Of a stretch of 5,239 bases of DNA, positions 1 through 5,239 are shown in pieces. The position numbers and the translations under genes are program-made. The notes below the pieces were generated by a model. The model saw only the letters and a list, made by a program, of their open reading frames with translations. It searched no databases and was not told where the DNA came from. The stretch spans positions 1 through 5,239 of the forward strand of contig CAILAF010000295.1 of NCBI GenBank assembly GCA_903832075.1, written 5' to 3'. Each line of letters opens with the position of its first letter. The stretch's first letter is position 1. This DNA comes from an uncultured Chitinophagaceae bacterium (GTDB lineage Bacteria; Bacteroidota; Bacteroidia; Chitinophagales; Chitinophagaceae).

Positions 1-2391
1 GATATTGATACCGATTTTGATGATGAAGGCCGGCAAAAAGTTATTGATTATGTTGTTGATAAATATGGGAAAGAACAAGTAGCACAAATTATTACTTACG
101 GAACGATGGCTGCAAAAAGCAGTATTAAAGATGTAGCTCGTGTAATGGATTTGCCATTAGCCGAAAGTAATGCACTAACAAAATTGTTACCTGATAAACC
201 AGGAACTGAACTTGTTCATTGCTTGCATGCAAAGCTTACGAATGAAGGTTATTGGGTTGAGAAAAAAGGTAAAGAAGAATTATTTGGTTTAGACCCGGAT
301 GCCATTGAAGGAATTAAAAAGTTAAGAGATATTTACAATTTAAAAACAGACGATCTAAGAAAACTTGTTTTAAAAGAAGCTGAACGTTTGGAAGGAAGTG
401 TACGTAATACCGGTGTTCATGCCGCAGGAATTATTATTGCACCAAAAGATTTAACAGAATTAATTCCTGTTGCTACTTCTAAAGATTCTACTTTATGGGT
501 TACACAAATTGCAGGAAATATTATTGAAGATGCAGGTGTTATTAAAATGGATTTTTTAGGATTAAAAACTTTATCTATTTTAAAAACTGCATTGGAATTA
601 ATTAAACAAAATCATTCAATAGAAATTGATTTGGATAATATTCCATTGGATGATGAAATAACTTATCATCTTTTTCAAAAAGCAAATTGTGTTGGTGTAT
701 TCCAATTTGAAGCTCCACATTTGATCAGCATTTTAAAAGATATGCAACCAACAAGTTTTGGAGATTTAATTGCATTAAATGCATTGAACCGTCCGGGTCC
801 TGCGCAATACATTCCAAAATATATTCGTCGTAAACATGGCAAAGAAATAGTTGAATATGATTTGCCGCAAATGGAAGAATATCTTTCAGAAACTTATGGA
901 ATAACTGTTTATCAAGAACAAGTAATGTTATTATCTCAAAGCATTGCAGGCTTTAGTAAAGGCGATGCAGATGTTTTGCGCAAAGCGATGGGGAAAAAAG
1001 ATCGCAATACATTAGATAAAATGAAAAGCAAATTTATTGATGGGGCAACTGCAAAGGGAAATGCTCCGGAAATATTAGAAAAAATATGGACTGATTGGGA
1101 AGCATTTGCACAATATGCTTTTAATAAATCGCATTCTACCTGTTATGCATTGGTGGCATATCAAACTGCTTATTTAAAAGCACATTATCCAAGCGAGTTT
1201 ATGGCAGCAGTTTTAAATCATGCCGGTGCCATTGAAAAAATTACTGCATTCATGGAAGAATGTAAACGAATGGGATTAAAAGTTTTAGGACCTGATATTA
1301 ATGAATCGCTAAAAGGATTTGCAGTTAATAAAAAAGGTGAGATACGTTTTGGTTTGGGCGGATTAAAAGGTGTTGGTGAAAATGCAATTGAATCTATCAT
1401 TACCGAAAGAGAAAAAAATGGTTTTTATAAAGATGTATTTGATTTTGTTAAACGTGTAATCAATCAACGTGCAGTAAATAAAAAATCTTTAGAAAGTTTA
1501 GCTTATAGCGGAACGTTTGATTGTTTTCCGCAATTTCATCGTGCACAATATTTTCATATTGTTGATGGTGAAAGAATAAATGGTTTAGAAAAAATAATTG
1601 GTTATGGACAAGTTCAACAATCATTAACCACCGGAAGCACCAATACTTTATTTGGTGATCTTCCAATGGCTATGGAAATTCAACAACCAAAAATTCCGTC
1701 TTGCGAACAATGGACATTAACTGAATTATTAGAACATGAGAAAGATGTTACCGGAATGTTTATGAGTGGTCATCCTTTAGATCATTTTAAATTTGAATTG
1801 AAACATTACGGCATCATGCAATTAAGTGATTTTAATGAATACAAAGAATCTTCTACCCTTTCGGCAGCCAATGCCAACAAGACTTTCCGCATTGCAGGTT
1901 TAGTGATTGATGTTCAACATCGTGTTACAAAAACAGGAAAAAATTTTGGTTCATTTGTGATTGAAGACTTTAGCGGCAAAACAGATTTTATTGTTTGGAG
2001 TGAAGATTATGTAAAGTTTCAAAACTATTTAGAGAAAGGACAAAATGTTTTACTCAACGGATTTTTTCGACAACGTTATGGAAAAGAAGGCGAATATGAA
2101 TTTAAAATTATGAGCATGTCGTTATTAGAAACGGTGAAGCAAACACTCACAAAAAATATAGAACTCACCATACATCCGATAACTGTTTCAAAAGATTTTG
2201 TAAATTTTGTAGAAAAGAATATTAAAAAACATCCGGGCAAATCTTCTTTGCGTTTTAATATTTATGAACCGATTGAAAACTTAAAAATAAGTTTATACAA
2301 TTACGAAAAAGGGTTTATGATGAATGATGAGATGGCAGAATTCTTATTAAACAATCCGGATGTGGAAGTAAATGTTGGATTAGTTAATTAG
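1..2391 (+). CDS. dnaE: DNA polymerase III alpha subunit (DnaE), 5'-truncated by the window edge
   Basis: Catalytic subunit of the replicative DNA polymerase. The frame is open from base 1, so the gene begins upstream; the ATG at 106 is internal. The visible part is 796 residues ending at TAG 2389-2391; roughly the first 400 residues (PHP domain and start of the palm) are missing. The fragment opens with DIDTDFDDEGR, matching the palm motif that carries two catalytic aspartates in E. coli (residues 3 and 5 here are the likely equivalents). The third is probably Asp184 in KMDFLGL. Other family blocks are GTMAAKS (34-40), VRNTGVHAAG (134-143), LNRPGP (262-267) and the helix-hairpin-helix stretch GLGGLKGVGENAI (451-463). 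An OB-fold region covers about 629-705. A clamp-binding-like segment TNTLFG lies at 547-552. No frameshift or internal stop is seen. The family call is secure from these motifs. Confidence 0.97.
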   Translation, partial: DIDTDFDDEGRQKVIDYVVDKYGKEQVAQIITYGTMAAKSSIKDVARVMDLPLAESNALTKLLPDKPGTELVHCLHAKLTNEGYWVEKKGKEELFGLDPDAIEGIKKLRDIYNLKTDDLRKLVLKEAERLEGSVRNTGVHAAGIIIAPKDLTELIPVATSKDSTLWVTQIAGNIIEDAGVIKMDFLGLKTLSILKTALELIKQNHSIEIDLDNIPLDDEITYHLFQKANCVGVFQFEAPHLISILKDMQPTSFGDLIALNALNRPGPAQYIPKYIRRKHGKEIVEYDLPQMEEYLSETYGITVYQEQVMLLSQSIAGFSKGDADVLRKAMGKKDRNTLDKMKSKFIDGATAKGNAPEILEKIWTDWEAFAQYAFNKSHSTCYALVAYQTAYLKAHYPSEFMAAVLNHAGAIEKITAFMEECKRMGLKVLGPDINESLKGFAVNKKGEIRFGLGGLKGVGENAIESIITEREKNGFYKDVFDFVKRVINQRAVNKKSLESLAYSGTFDCFPQFHRAQYFHIVDGERINGLEKIIGYGQVQQSLTTGSTNTLFGDLPMAMEIQQPKIPSCEQWTLTELLEHEKDVTGMFMSGHPLDHFKFELKHYGIMQLSDFNEYKESSTLSAANANKTFRIAGLVIDVQHRVTKTGKNFGSFVIEDFSGKTDFIVWSEDYVKFQNYLEKGQNVLLNGFFRQRYGKEGEYEFKIMSMSLLETVKQTLTKNIELTIHPITVSKDFVNFVEKNIKKHPGKSSLRFNIYEPIENLKISLYNYEKGFMMNDEMAEFLLNNPDVEVNVGLVN

Positions 2392-2405
2392 CACTTATAC
2401 TTTTT
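2375..2405 (+). promoter_or_regulatory. Possible promoter for the downstream non-coding RNA
   Basis: TTG at 2375-2377 is followed after 20 bases by TACTTTTT at 2398-2405, which matches seven of eight positions of the Bacteroidota -7 element TAnnTTTG. Spacing fits that promoter class. It overlaps the end of dnaE and would start transcription near 2410, just before the first stem-loop. An alternative -7-like octamer, AAAATTTG at 2502-2509 (also seven of eight), would start an RNA near 2514, just before the stem-loop at 2520-2545. Read-through from dnaE is a third option, since no clear intrinsic terminator follows its stop codon. Confidence 0.3.
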
Positions 2406-2798
2406 TTCTATAAAACTGTTTATATCTATCCGCTTGGTGTAGATAACCCTGTGAATTAGCCTGCATTTACAGTATAAAACAAGTGTGTAACAATCAAGCA
2501 AAAAATTTGGAAACAACTATGCTGAGTAACTACTTTTACTCTGCGATTGAAATGATAGAATCCCTTTAAAAAGGATGCTGACAAAGTAAAAAGCCATTGA
2601 TTAAGAAGTAAATGAATCGCAAGTGAAATTGAAACTTAAGAAATGAGGAAACAAAACAGAAAGTCTGTCAAAAGAAAAGAAGTTAGTTTCCGCCTTTTCT
2701 GAAAGAACATTATCAAAGTTTCGACAGAGAAAATGAGTAAGTCAGAAGAGAAGGCTGAAAGAAAAAAATTCTGTAAAAAGAATAATTTCTCAAGCCAA

Positions 2799-2894
2799 AC
2801 ATTAAGAAACTGTTTGCAATAGCTTCGGTTAAAGTAAACAATCTTAATGTGATTGATTCGCAGAAATTCCGAAAGGAAAATCTGCCCTTCAATT
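2799..2894 (+). other. Two abutting long stem-loop arms inside the non-coding RNA
   Basis: Arm one: ACATTAAGA 2799-2807 pairs perfectly with TCTTAATGT 2842-2850. Inside an asymmetric A-rich loop, 2811-2817 pairs with 2834-2840. Then comes a symmetric AA/AA internal loop (2818-2819, 2832-2833) and a four-pair stem closed by a cUUCGg tetraloop (2820-2831). Arm two begins at the very next base: 2851-2856 with 2889-2894, a three-by-three internal loop, GCAGA 2860-2864 with TCTGC 2881-2885, another AA/AA internal loop, then TTCC-GAAA-GGAA (2867-2878). The abutting bases would allow coaxial stacking. These are the most convincing folds outside the terminal hairpin. Confidence 0.75.
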
Positions 2895-3003
2895 AAAGCA
2901 TCGGGTTAGTAAGAAGTGAAAACCGAAAGGAATTCATTGAAAAAAACACGGTGCATGTTTAAATGACCTGAATTCTGAATAAGGAAAAAGGTAATTTAAC
3001 GCA

Positions 3004-3068
3004 AGAGCATCGGATCTGAATAGTTAAACGAAAGTTTAATAAAAACAGATTTGATGCTTTTTGTTTTG
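3004..3068 (+). terminator. Terminal hairpin and intrinsic terminator of the non-coding RNA
   Basis: Fifteen pairs join 3004-3018 to 3046-3060, with core arms GCATCGGATCTG and CAGATTTGATGC; three of the pairs are G-U. After an A-rich internal loop (3019-3022 and 3041-3045), a seven-pair stem (GTTAAAC 3023-3029 with GTTTAAT 3034-3040) is capped by a GAAA tetraloop. A T-rich tract runs over 3058-3067, interrupted by one G. The G-U pairs and the 3' T tract both set the direction as +. It would end the RNA upstream of trxA. It is longer and more elaborate than a typical terminator, so it may also be a functional RNA domain. Confidence 0.8.
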
Positions 3069-3072
3069 TCAT

Positions 3073-3105
3073 ATTCTGACACTTATTCTGCATCGCTGTC
3101 AGGGT
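3073..3105. other. Inverted repeat between the RNA terminator and trxA
   Basis: CTGACA 3076-3081 and TGTCAG 3097-3102 are perfect inverted copies around a 15-base spacer. In + strand RNA, three further pairs (two of them U-G) extend the helix to 3073 and 3105. No T tract follows, so it is not a clear terminator. It lies about 70 bases upstream of the trxA -7 element and could be a regulator site or a residual RNA hairpin. I see no gene in 3069-3223. Confidence 0.35.
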
Positions 3106-3173
3106 TTAGTCATTGCTTCGTCATTAATAACAAGGGTGGATAAGTCAAAACTGCACAAACCAAGCTTTGGATT

Positions 3174-3181
3174 TATATTTG
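3174..3181 (+). promoter_or_regulatory. trxA promoter, Bacteroidota -7 element
   Basis: TATATTTG matches TAnnTTTG at every fixed position. Transcription would start near 3186, giving an A/T-rich leader of roughly 35-40 bases before the trxA ATG. I see no clear TTG -33 element at the usual distance. A short inverted repeat, CCAA-GCT-TTGG at 3160-3170, sits just upstream of the -7 box, where a regulator could bind, but it is too short to call. Confidence 0.6.
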
Positions 3182-3223
3182 ACATCCTTAATCATCAACA
3201 ATTAAATCATAAAAAATAAAATT

Positions 3224-3541
3224 ATGGCATTAGAATTTACAGACGCCAACTTTCAAAAAGACGTGATCGAAAGCGATAAATTAACAGTAGTGGATTTCTG
3301 GGCAGAATGGTGTGGCCCTTGCCGTGCTATTGGACCGGTAATTGAAGAATTAGCAAAACAATATGAAGGCAAAATTAAAGTAGGTAAAGTGAATGTGGAT
3401 CATAATCCGCAAGTGAGTGTAAATTATGGTATCACATCAATTCCTGCTATTTTATTTATCAAAGGCGGCAAGATAGTTGACAAACAAATTGGTGCTGTTC
3501 CTAAATCAGTATTAGATAAAAAAATTCAGGCACATTTATAA
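3224..3541 (+). CDS. trxA: Thioredoxin
   Basis: A 105-residue cytoplasmic thioredoxin, the usual length for the family. It reduces disulfides in client proteins, such as ribonucleotide reductase and peroxiredoxins, and is itself reduced by thioredoxin reductase. The redox-active WCGPC spans residues 29-33 (cysteines 30 and 33). Asp24 in VVDFW corresponds to the buried Asp26 of E. coli Trx, and the cis-proline loop TSIPA puts the cis-Pro at residue 74. The GG at 81-82 is also conserved. There is no signal peptide or membrane segment, which argues against a periplasmic TlpA/ResA-type protein. The ATG at 3224 is preceded by an A-rich stretch with no Shine-Dalgarno motif, normal for Bacteroidota. 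It is flanked by its own -7 element and an intrinsic terminator, so it is probably monocistronic. Confidence 0.97.
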   Translation: MALEFTDANFQKDVIESDKLTVVDFWAEWCGPCRAIGPVIEELAKQYEGKIKVGKVNVDHNPQVSVNYGITSIPAILFIKGGKIVDKQIGAVPKSVLDKKIQAHL

Positions 3542-3566
3542 AAATATTGTGCGTTACTAAGTACCG

Positions 3567-3600
3567 ATCCTGCTTTTTATAAAGCAGGATTTTTTATTTT
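3567..3600 (+). terminator. Intrinsic terminator of trxA
   Basis: A perfect ten-pair stem, ATCCTGCTTT at 3567-3576 with AAAGCAGGAT at 3581-3590, encloses the four-base loop TTAT. A T-rich tract follows immediately (3591-3600, one A). It lies 26 bases after the trxA stop codon. It should separate trxA from nupG. Confidence 0.92.
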
Positions 3601-3633
3601 ATTGTATTACTAAAGTTTTAAAATATTTTCATT

Positions 3634-3641
3634 TATCTTTC
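3634..3641 (+). promoter_or_regulatory. Weak candidate -7 element for nupG
   Basis: TATCTTTC matches TAnnTTTG except for the final base. It is the best match I found between the trxA terminator and nupG, and would leave a leader of roughly 40 bases. No well-placed TTG -33 element is seen. A promoter is expected somewhere in 3601-3686 because a strong terminator lies upstream. Confidence 0.3.
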
Positions 3642-3686
3642 ATCATCCAATCATCCCATTGATTTTTAAAACTTAAAACAATTGCA

Positions 3687-4940
3687 ATGAATATTAAGAA
3701 CAGATTAACTATCATGAGTTTTTTACAATTCTTTGTTTGGGGTGCATGGCTAATAACAATTGGCACTTATTGTTTTAATGCAAAAGGATGGAACGGTGCT
3801 CAGTTTGGTGCAATCTTTTCTACATTAGGACTTTCTTCTTTGTTTATGCCTGCTATCACCGGCATTATTGCAGACAAATGGTTGAATGCAGAAAAACTAT
3901 ATGGCATTTTACATATTGTATATGGACTGATATTATTGGCTGTTCCAAAAGTGAATGATCCTGATACATTGTATTATGTGATTTTCGGTGCAATGATCTG
4001 TTACATGCCAACTATTGCGTTATCAAATTCAATTGCTTATAACATTTTGAAAAGAGAGGGATTTGATGTTGTTAAAGTTTTTCCACCAATACGCGTTTGG
4101 GGAACAATCGGTTTTATTGTAGCCATGTGGGTAACCAATTTAAGTGGAAGTAAAGCCAATGCAAATCAGTTTTATATTGCAGCAATCATGGCAATTGTTT
4201 TGGGCATATATTCTTTTACATTACCTAAATGTCCTCCGCAAAAAACAATTTCTAAGGATGCGAGTATAATTGAACAATTGGGATTAAATGCTTTCAAATT
4301 ATTTGGCAATTATAAAATGACCTTATTCTTTTTATTCTCACTTTTTTTAGGAGCAGCATTGCAATTGACCAATATGTACGGCGACTCTTTTTTAGATGAT
4401 TTTAAAAATGTTCCGCAATATGCCGATTCGTTTGTTGTAAAATATTCTACCATCATCATGTCAATCTCTCAAGTTTCAGAAACGATATTTATTTTAACCA
4501 TCCCTTTTTTCTTAAAAAGATTTGGCATTAAGAATGTAATGTTGTTTTCAATGCTGGCATGGGTTTTACGGTTTGGATTATTTTCTTACGGTAACCCATC
4601 CGATGGTTTATGGATGATCATTTTAAGTTGTATTGTTTACGGAATGGCATTTGATTTCTTTAATATTTCAGGTTCTTTATTTGTTGAAACATCCACAGAC
4701 TCATCCATTCGTTCCAGTGCGCAAGGATTATTTATGATGATGACCAATGGTTTTGGTGCATTCTTTGGAAGTAAGATCAGTGGTTATGTGATTGATACTT
4801 ATTTTACACATAACAATACAAAGGATTGGCACAATATCTGGCTTAGTTTCTCAATGTATGCATTGGTAATTGCTATTGCTTTCTCCATTATGTTTAAACA
4901 CAAACATGACCCGAAAGCATTGGAAACTATTCAACATTAA
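3687..4940 (+). CDS. nupG: Nucleoside:H+ symporter, NupG family (MFS)
   Basis: An inner-membrane importer of purine and pyrimidine nucleosides driven by the proton gradient. The 417-residue product is almost the same length as E. coli NupG (418) and aligns from the first residue (MNIKNRLTIMSFLQFFVWGAW), which supports the ATG at 3687. It is hydrophobic throughout, consistent with twelve membrane helices. Shared blocks are FPPIRVWGTIGF (132-143), LQLTNM (225-230), IMSISQVSETIFILTIPFF (257-275), YGMAFDFFNISGS (318-330) and SAQGLFMMMTNGFG (344-357). From memory of the E. coli structural work, substrate-contacting positions appear kept: Arg136, Thr140, Gln226, Asn229, Gln262, Glu265, Tyr318, Phe322 and Asp323 in this numbering. 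The N- and C-terminal ends match the family, with no sign of truncation. No nucleoside-catabolic genes are visible beside it. Exact substrate range cannot be read from sequence; a XapB-like preference for xanthosine is possible. Confidence 0.95.
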   Translation: MNIKNRLTIMSFLQFFVWGAWLITIGTYCFNAKGWNGAQFGAIFSTLGLSSLFMPAITGIIADKWLNAEKLYGILHIVYGLILLAVPKVNDPDTLYYVIFGAMICYMPTIALSNSIAYNILKREGFDVVKVFPPIRVWGTIGFIVAMWVTNLSGSKANANQFYIAAIMAIVLGIYSFTLPKCPPQKTISKDASIIEQLGLNAFKLFGNYKMTLFFLFSLFLGAALQLTNMYGDSFLDDFKNVPQYADSFVVKYSTIIMSISQVSETIFILTIPFFLKRFGIKNVMLFSMLAWVLRFGLFSYGNPSDGLWMIILSCIVYGMAFDFFNISGSLFVETSTDSSIRSSAQGLFMMMTNGFGAFFGSKISGYVIDTYFTHNNTKDWHNIWLSFSMYALVIAIAFSIMFKHKHDPKALETIQH

Positions 4941-4945
4941 TATTG

Positions 4946-4961
4946 TGTGATAACTATCATA
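4946..4961. promoter_or_regulatory. CRP/FNR-like dyad upstream of mqnE
   Basis: TGTGA-taacta-TCATA matches nine of the ten conserved bases of the CRP half-site pair TGTGA-N6-TCACA, and contains the perfect dyad TGATA-AC-TATCA (4948-4959). It starts six bases after the nupG stop codon and is centred roughly 60-65 bases upstream of the predicted mqnE start of transcription, a distance typical of class I activator sites. No T tract follows, so it is a poor terminator. Assignment to a CRP/FNR-family regulator is inference from E. coli-type consensus. Confidence 0.35.
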
Positions 4962-5004
4962 ACCTTAATTGTAACTTCATATCAATGATATAAATTCTTG
5001 ACCG

Positions 5005-5012
5005 TACTTTTG
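5005..5012 (+). promoter_or_regulatory. mqnE promoter, Bacteroidota -7 element
   Basis: TACTTTTG matches all six fixed bases of TAnnTTTG. Transcription would begin about five bases downstream, leaving a leader of only about 15-20 bases before the ATG at 5034. No TTG -33 element stands out at the usual spacing, which would fit a promoter helped by an activator bound upstream. Confidence 0.65.
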
Positions 5013-5033
5013 CGCCACTAAATTTTTGTGAAC

Positions 5034-5239
5034 ATGATTTCTTCAATTGTAAACATTCATCAGTTAGTTGAATCAACAACAAATCAAGACCTTAAAAAAA
5101 TAGGACAAAAAATATTGGATAAAGAACGCATCAGTTTTGATGATGGTGTGCTATTATTTGAACATGGCTCATTAAGTTACTTAGGTGCATTAGCCAATTG
5201 GGTTCGCGAACAAAAGCATGGCAATAAAACTTATTTCAA
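5034..5239 (+). CDS. mqnE: Probable aminofutalosine synthase MqnE, N-terminus only (cut by the window edge)
   Basis: Sixty-eight codons are visible from ATG 5034 and the frame is open at the edge. The order of elements fits the N-terminus of the radical-SAM enzymes of the futalosine menaquinone pathway: a short helix, KILDKERISFDDGVLLFEHG (24-43), then LGALANWVREQKHGNKTYF (48-66). MqnE makes aminofutalosine from chorismate-derived 3-[(1-carboxyvinyl)oxy]benzoate and S-adenosylmethionine in the cytoplasm. The radical-SAM CxxxCxxC cluster motif would lie just past the edge and is not seen. The related MqnC (dehypoxanthine futalosine cyclase) has a similar N-terminus. I favour MqnE because the HGNKTYF ending and the FEHG segment resemble Bacteroidota MqnE proteins as I remember them. 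It has its own -7 element and is probably not co-transcribed with nupG. Confidence 0.75.
   Translation, partial: MISSIVNIHQLVESTTNQDLKKIGQKILDKERISFDDGVLLFEHGSLSYLGALANWVREQKHGNKTYF

Larger units (their letters stand above)
2410..3068 (+). ncRNA. Large structured non-coding RNA, family not recognised (5' end approximate)
   Basis: This stretch has stops in all frames and no credible protein, but is densely packed with complementary arms. Helices found by eye: 2423-2428/2440-2445; 2449-2455/2466-2472; 2520-2529/2536-2545 (one U-U mismatch); GGAAAC 2647-2652 with GTTTCC 2686-2691, enclosing hairpin 2656-2668; then directly 2692-2700/2747-2755; 2760-2790; a 20-pair arm at 2799-2850; a 15-pair arm at 2851-2894; 2929-2936/2969-2976 enclosing 2944-2960; and a 22-pair terminal hairpin at 3004-3060. 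Many helices contain G-U pairs, which pair in RNA from the + strand but would be A-C mismatches in the opposite strand. GAAA and cUUCGg tetraloops cap several arms, and unpaired bases are mostly A. I see no RNase P, tmRNA, SRP or intron core motifs. Function is unknown. It could instead be a long dnaE 3' UTR, but its size and folding favour a distinct RNA. Confidence 0.72.

Noticed and set aside
1218..1666. Two short open frames on the - strand inside dnaE (1218-1400 and 1460-1666).
   Set aside because: They lie antisense to a well-conserved part of dnaE, have no recognisable domains and are short. They are reading-frame shadows.
2640..2670. RNase P-like string GAGGAAAC followed by ACAGAAAG.
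   Set aside because: The full RNase P cores (GAGGAAAGTC with its P4 partner near the 3' end) are absent, and the GGAAAC segment pairs locally with 2686-2691.
2410..3068. tmRNA, group I or group II intron, or retron RNA.
   Set aside because: I see no tRNA-like ends or tag reading frame, no domain V or P7 core, and no reverse transcriptase or intron-encoded protein nearby.
3109..3124. Direct repeats of TCATT and GTCAT between the RNA and trxA.
   Set aside because: Five-base repeats at irregular spacing in A/T-rich DNA are expected by chance. They do not resemble a CRISPR array or attachment site.
2392..3223. A degraded protein gene or small ORFs in the gap between dnaE and trxA.
   Set aside because: Stops are frequent in all + frames, no stretch reads like a protein family, and the complementary arms explain the region better.
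4945..4962. The dyad after nupG as an intrinsic terminator.
   Set aside because: The stem is only five pairs with a two-base centre and no T tract follows. It fits a protein-binding dyad better.

Overview
The window looks like chromosomal DNA from a low-GC member of the Bacteroidota. Three things point there. The two clearest promoter-like sites match the Bacteroidota -7 consensus TAnnTTTG exactly. The starts of trxA and nupG are preceded by A-rich sequence with no Shine-Dalgarno motif. The protein styles also fit. The last gene reads as the start of MqnE (futalosine route to menaquinone), which leans towards Chitinophagia, Cytophagia or relatives rather than Flavobacteria. That finer placement is inference.

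Layout, all on the + strand: (1) 1-2391, the C-terminal two thirds of dnaE, the replicative DNA polymerase III alpha subunit, cut by the window edge. (2) 2392-3223, 832 bases with no gene for a protein. Most of it (about 2410-3068) folds on paper into a series of long, regular stem-loops with G-U pairs, GAAA and UUCG tetraloops and A-rich internal loops. It ends in a 22-pair hairpin followed by a U-rich tract, so I call it a large structured non-coding RNA of unknown family. (3) 3224-3541, trxA, a canonical thioredoxin with its own -7 element and a strong intrinsic terminator. (4) 3687-4940, a NupG-type nucleoside:H+ symporter, nearly collinear with E. coli NupG. (5) 5034 to the edge, the N-terminus of a probable aminofutalosine synthase (mqnE), with a perfect -7 element and a CRP-like dyad upstream.

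The protein genes are ordinary housekeeping and transport genes. They look like separate transcription units rather than one operon: trxA is bounded by a terminator on each side, and mqnE has its own promoter. The exceptional part is the RNA between dnaE and trxA. It does not carry the hallmarks I know for RNase P RNA, tmRNA, SRP RNA or group I/II introns. It is the best candidate here for an undescribed element.
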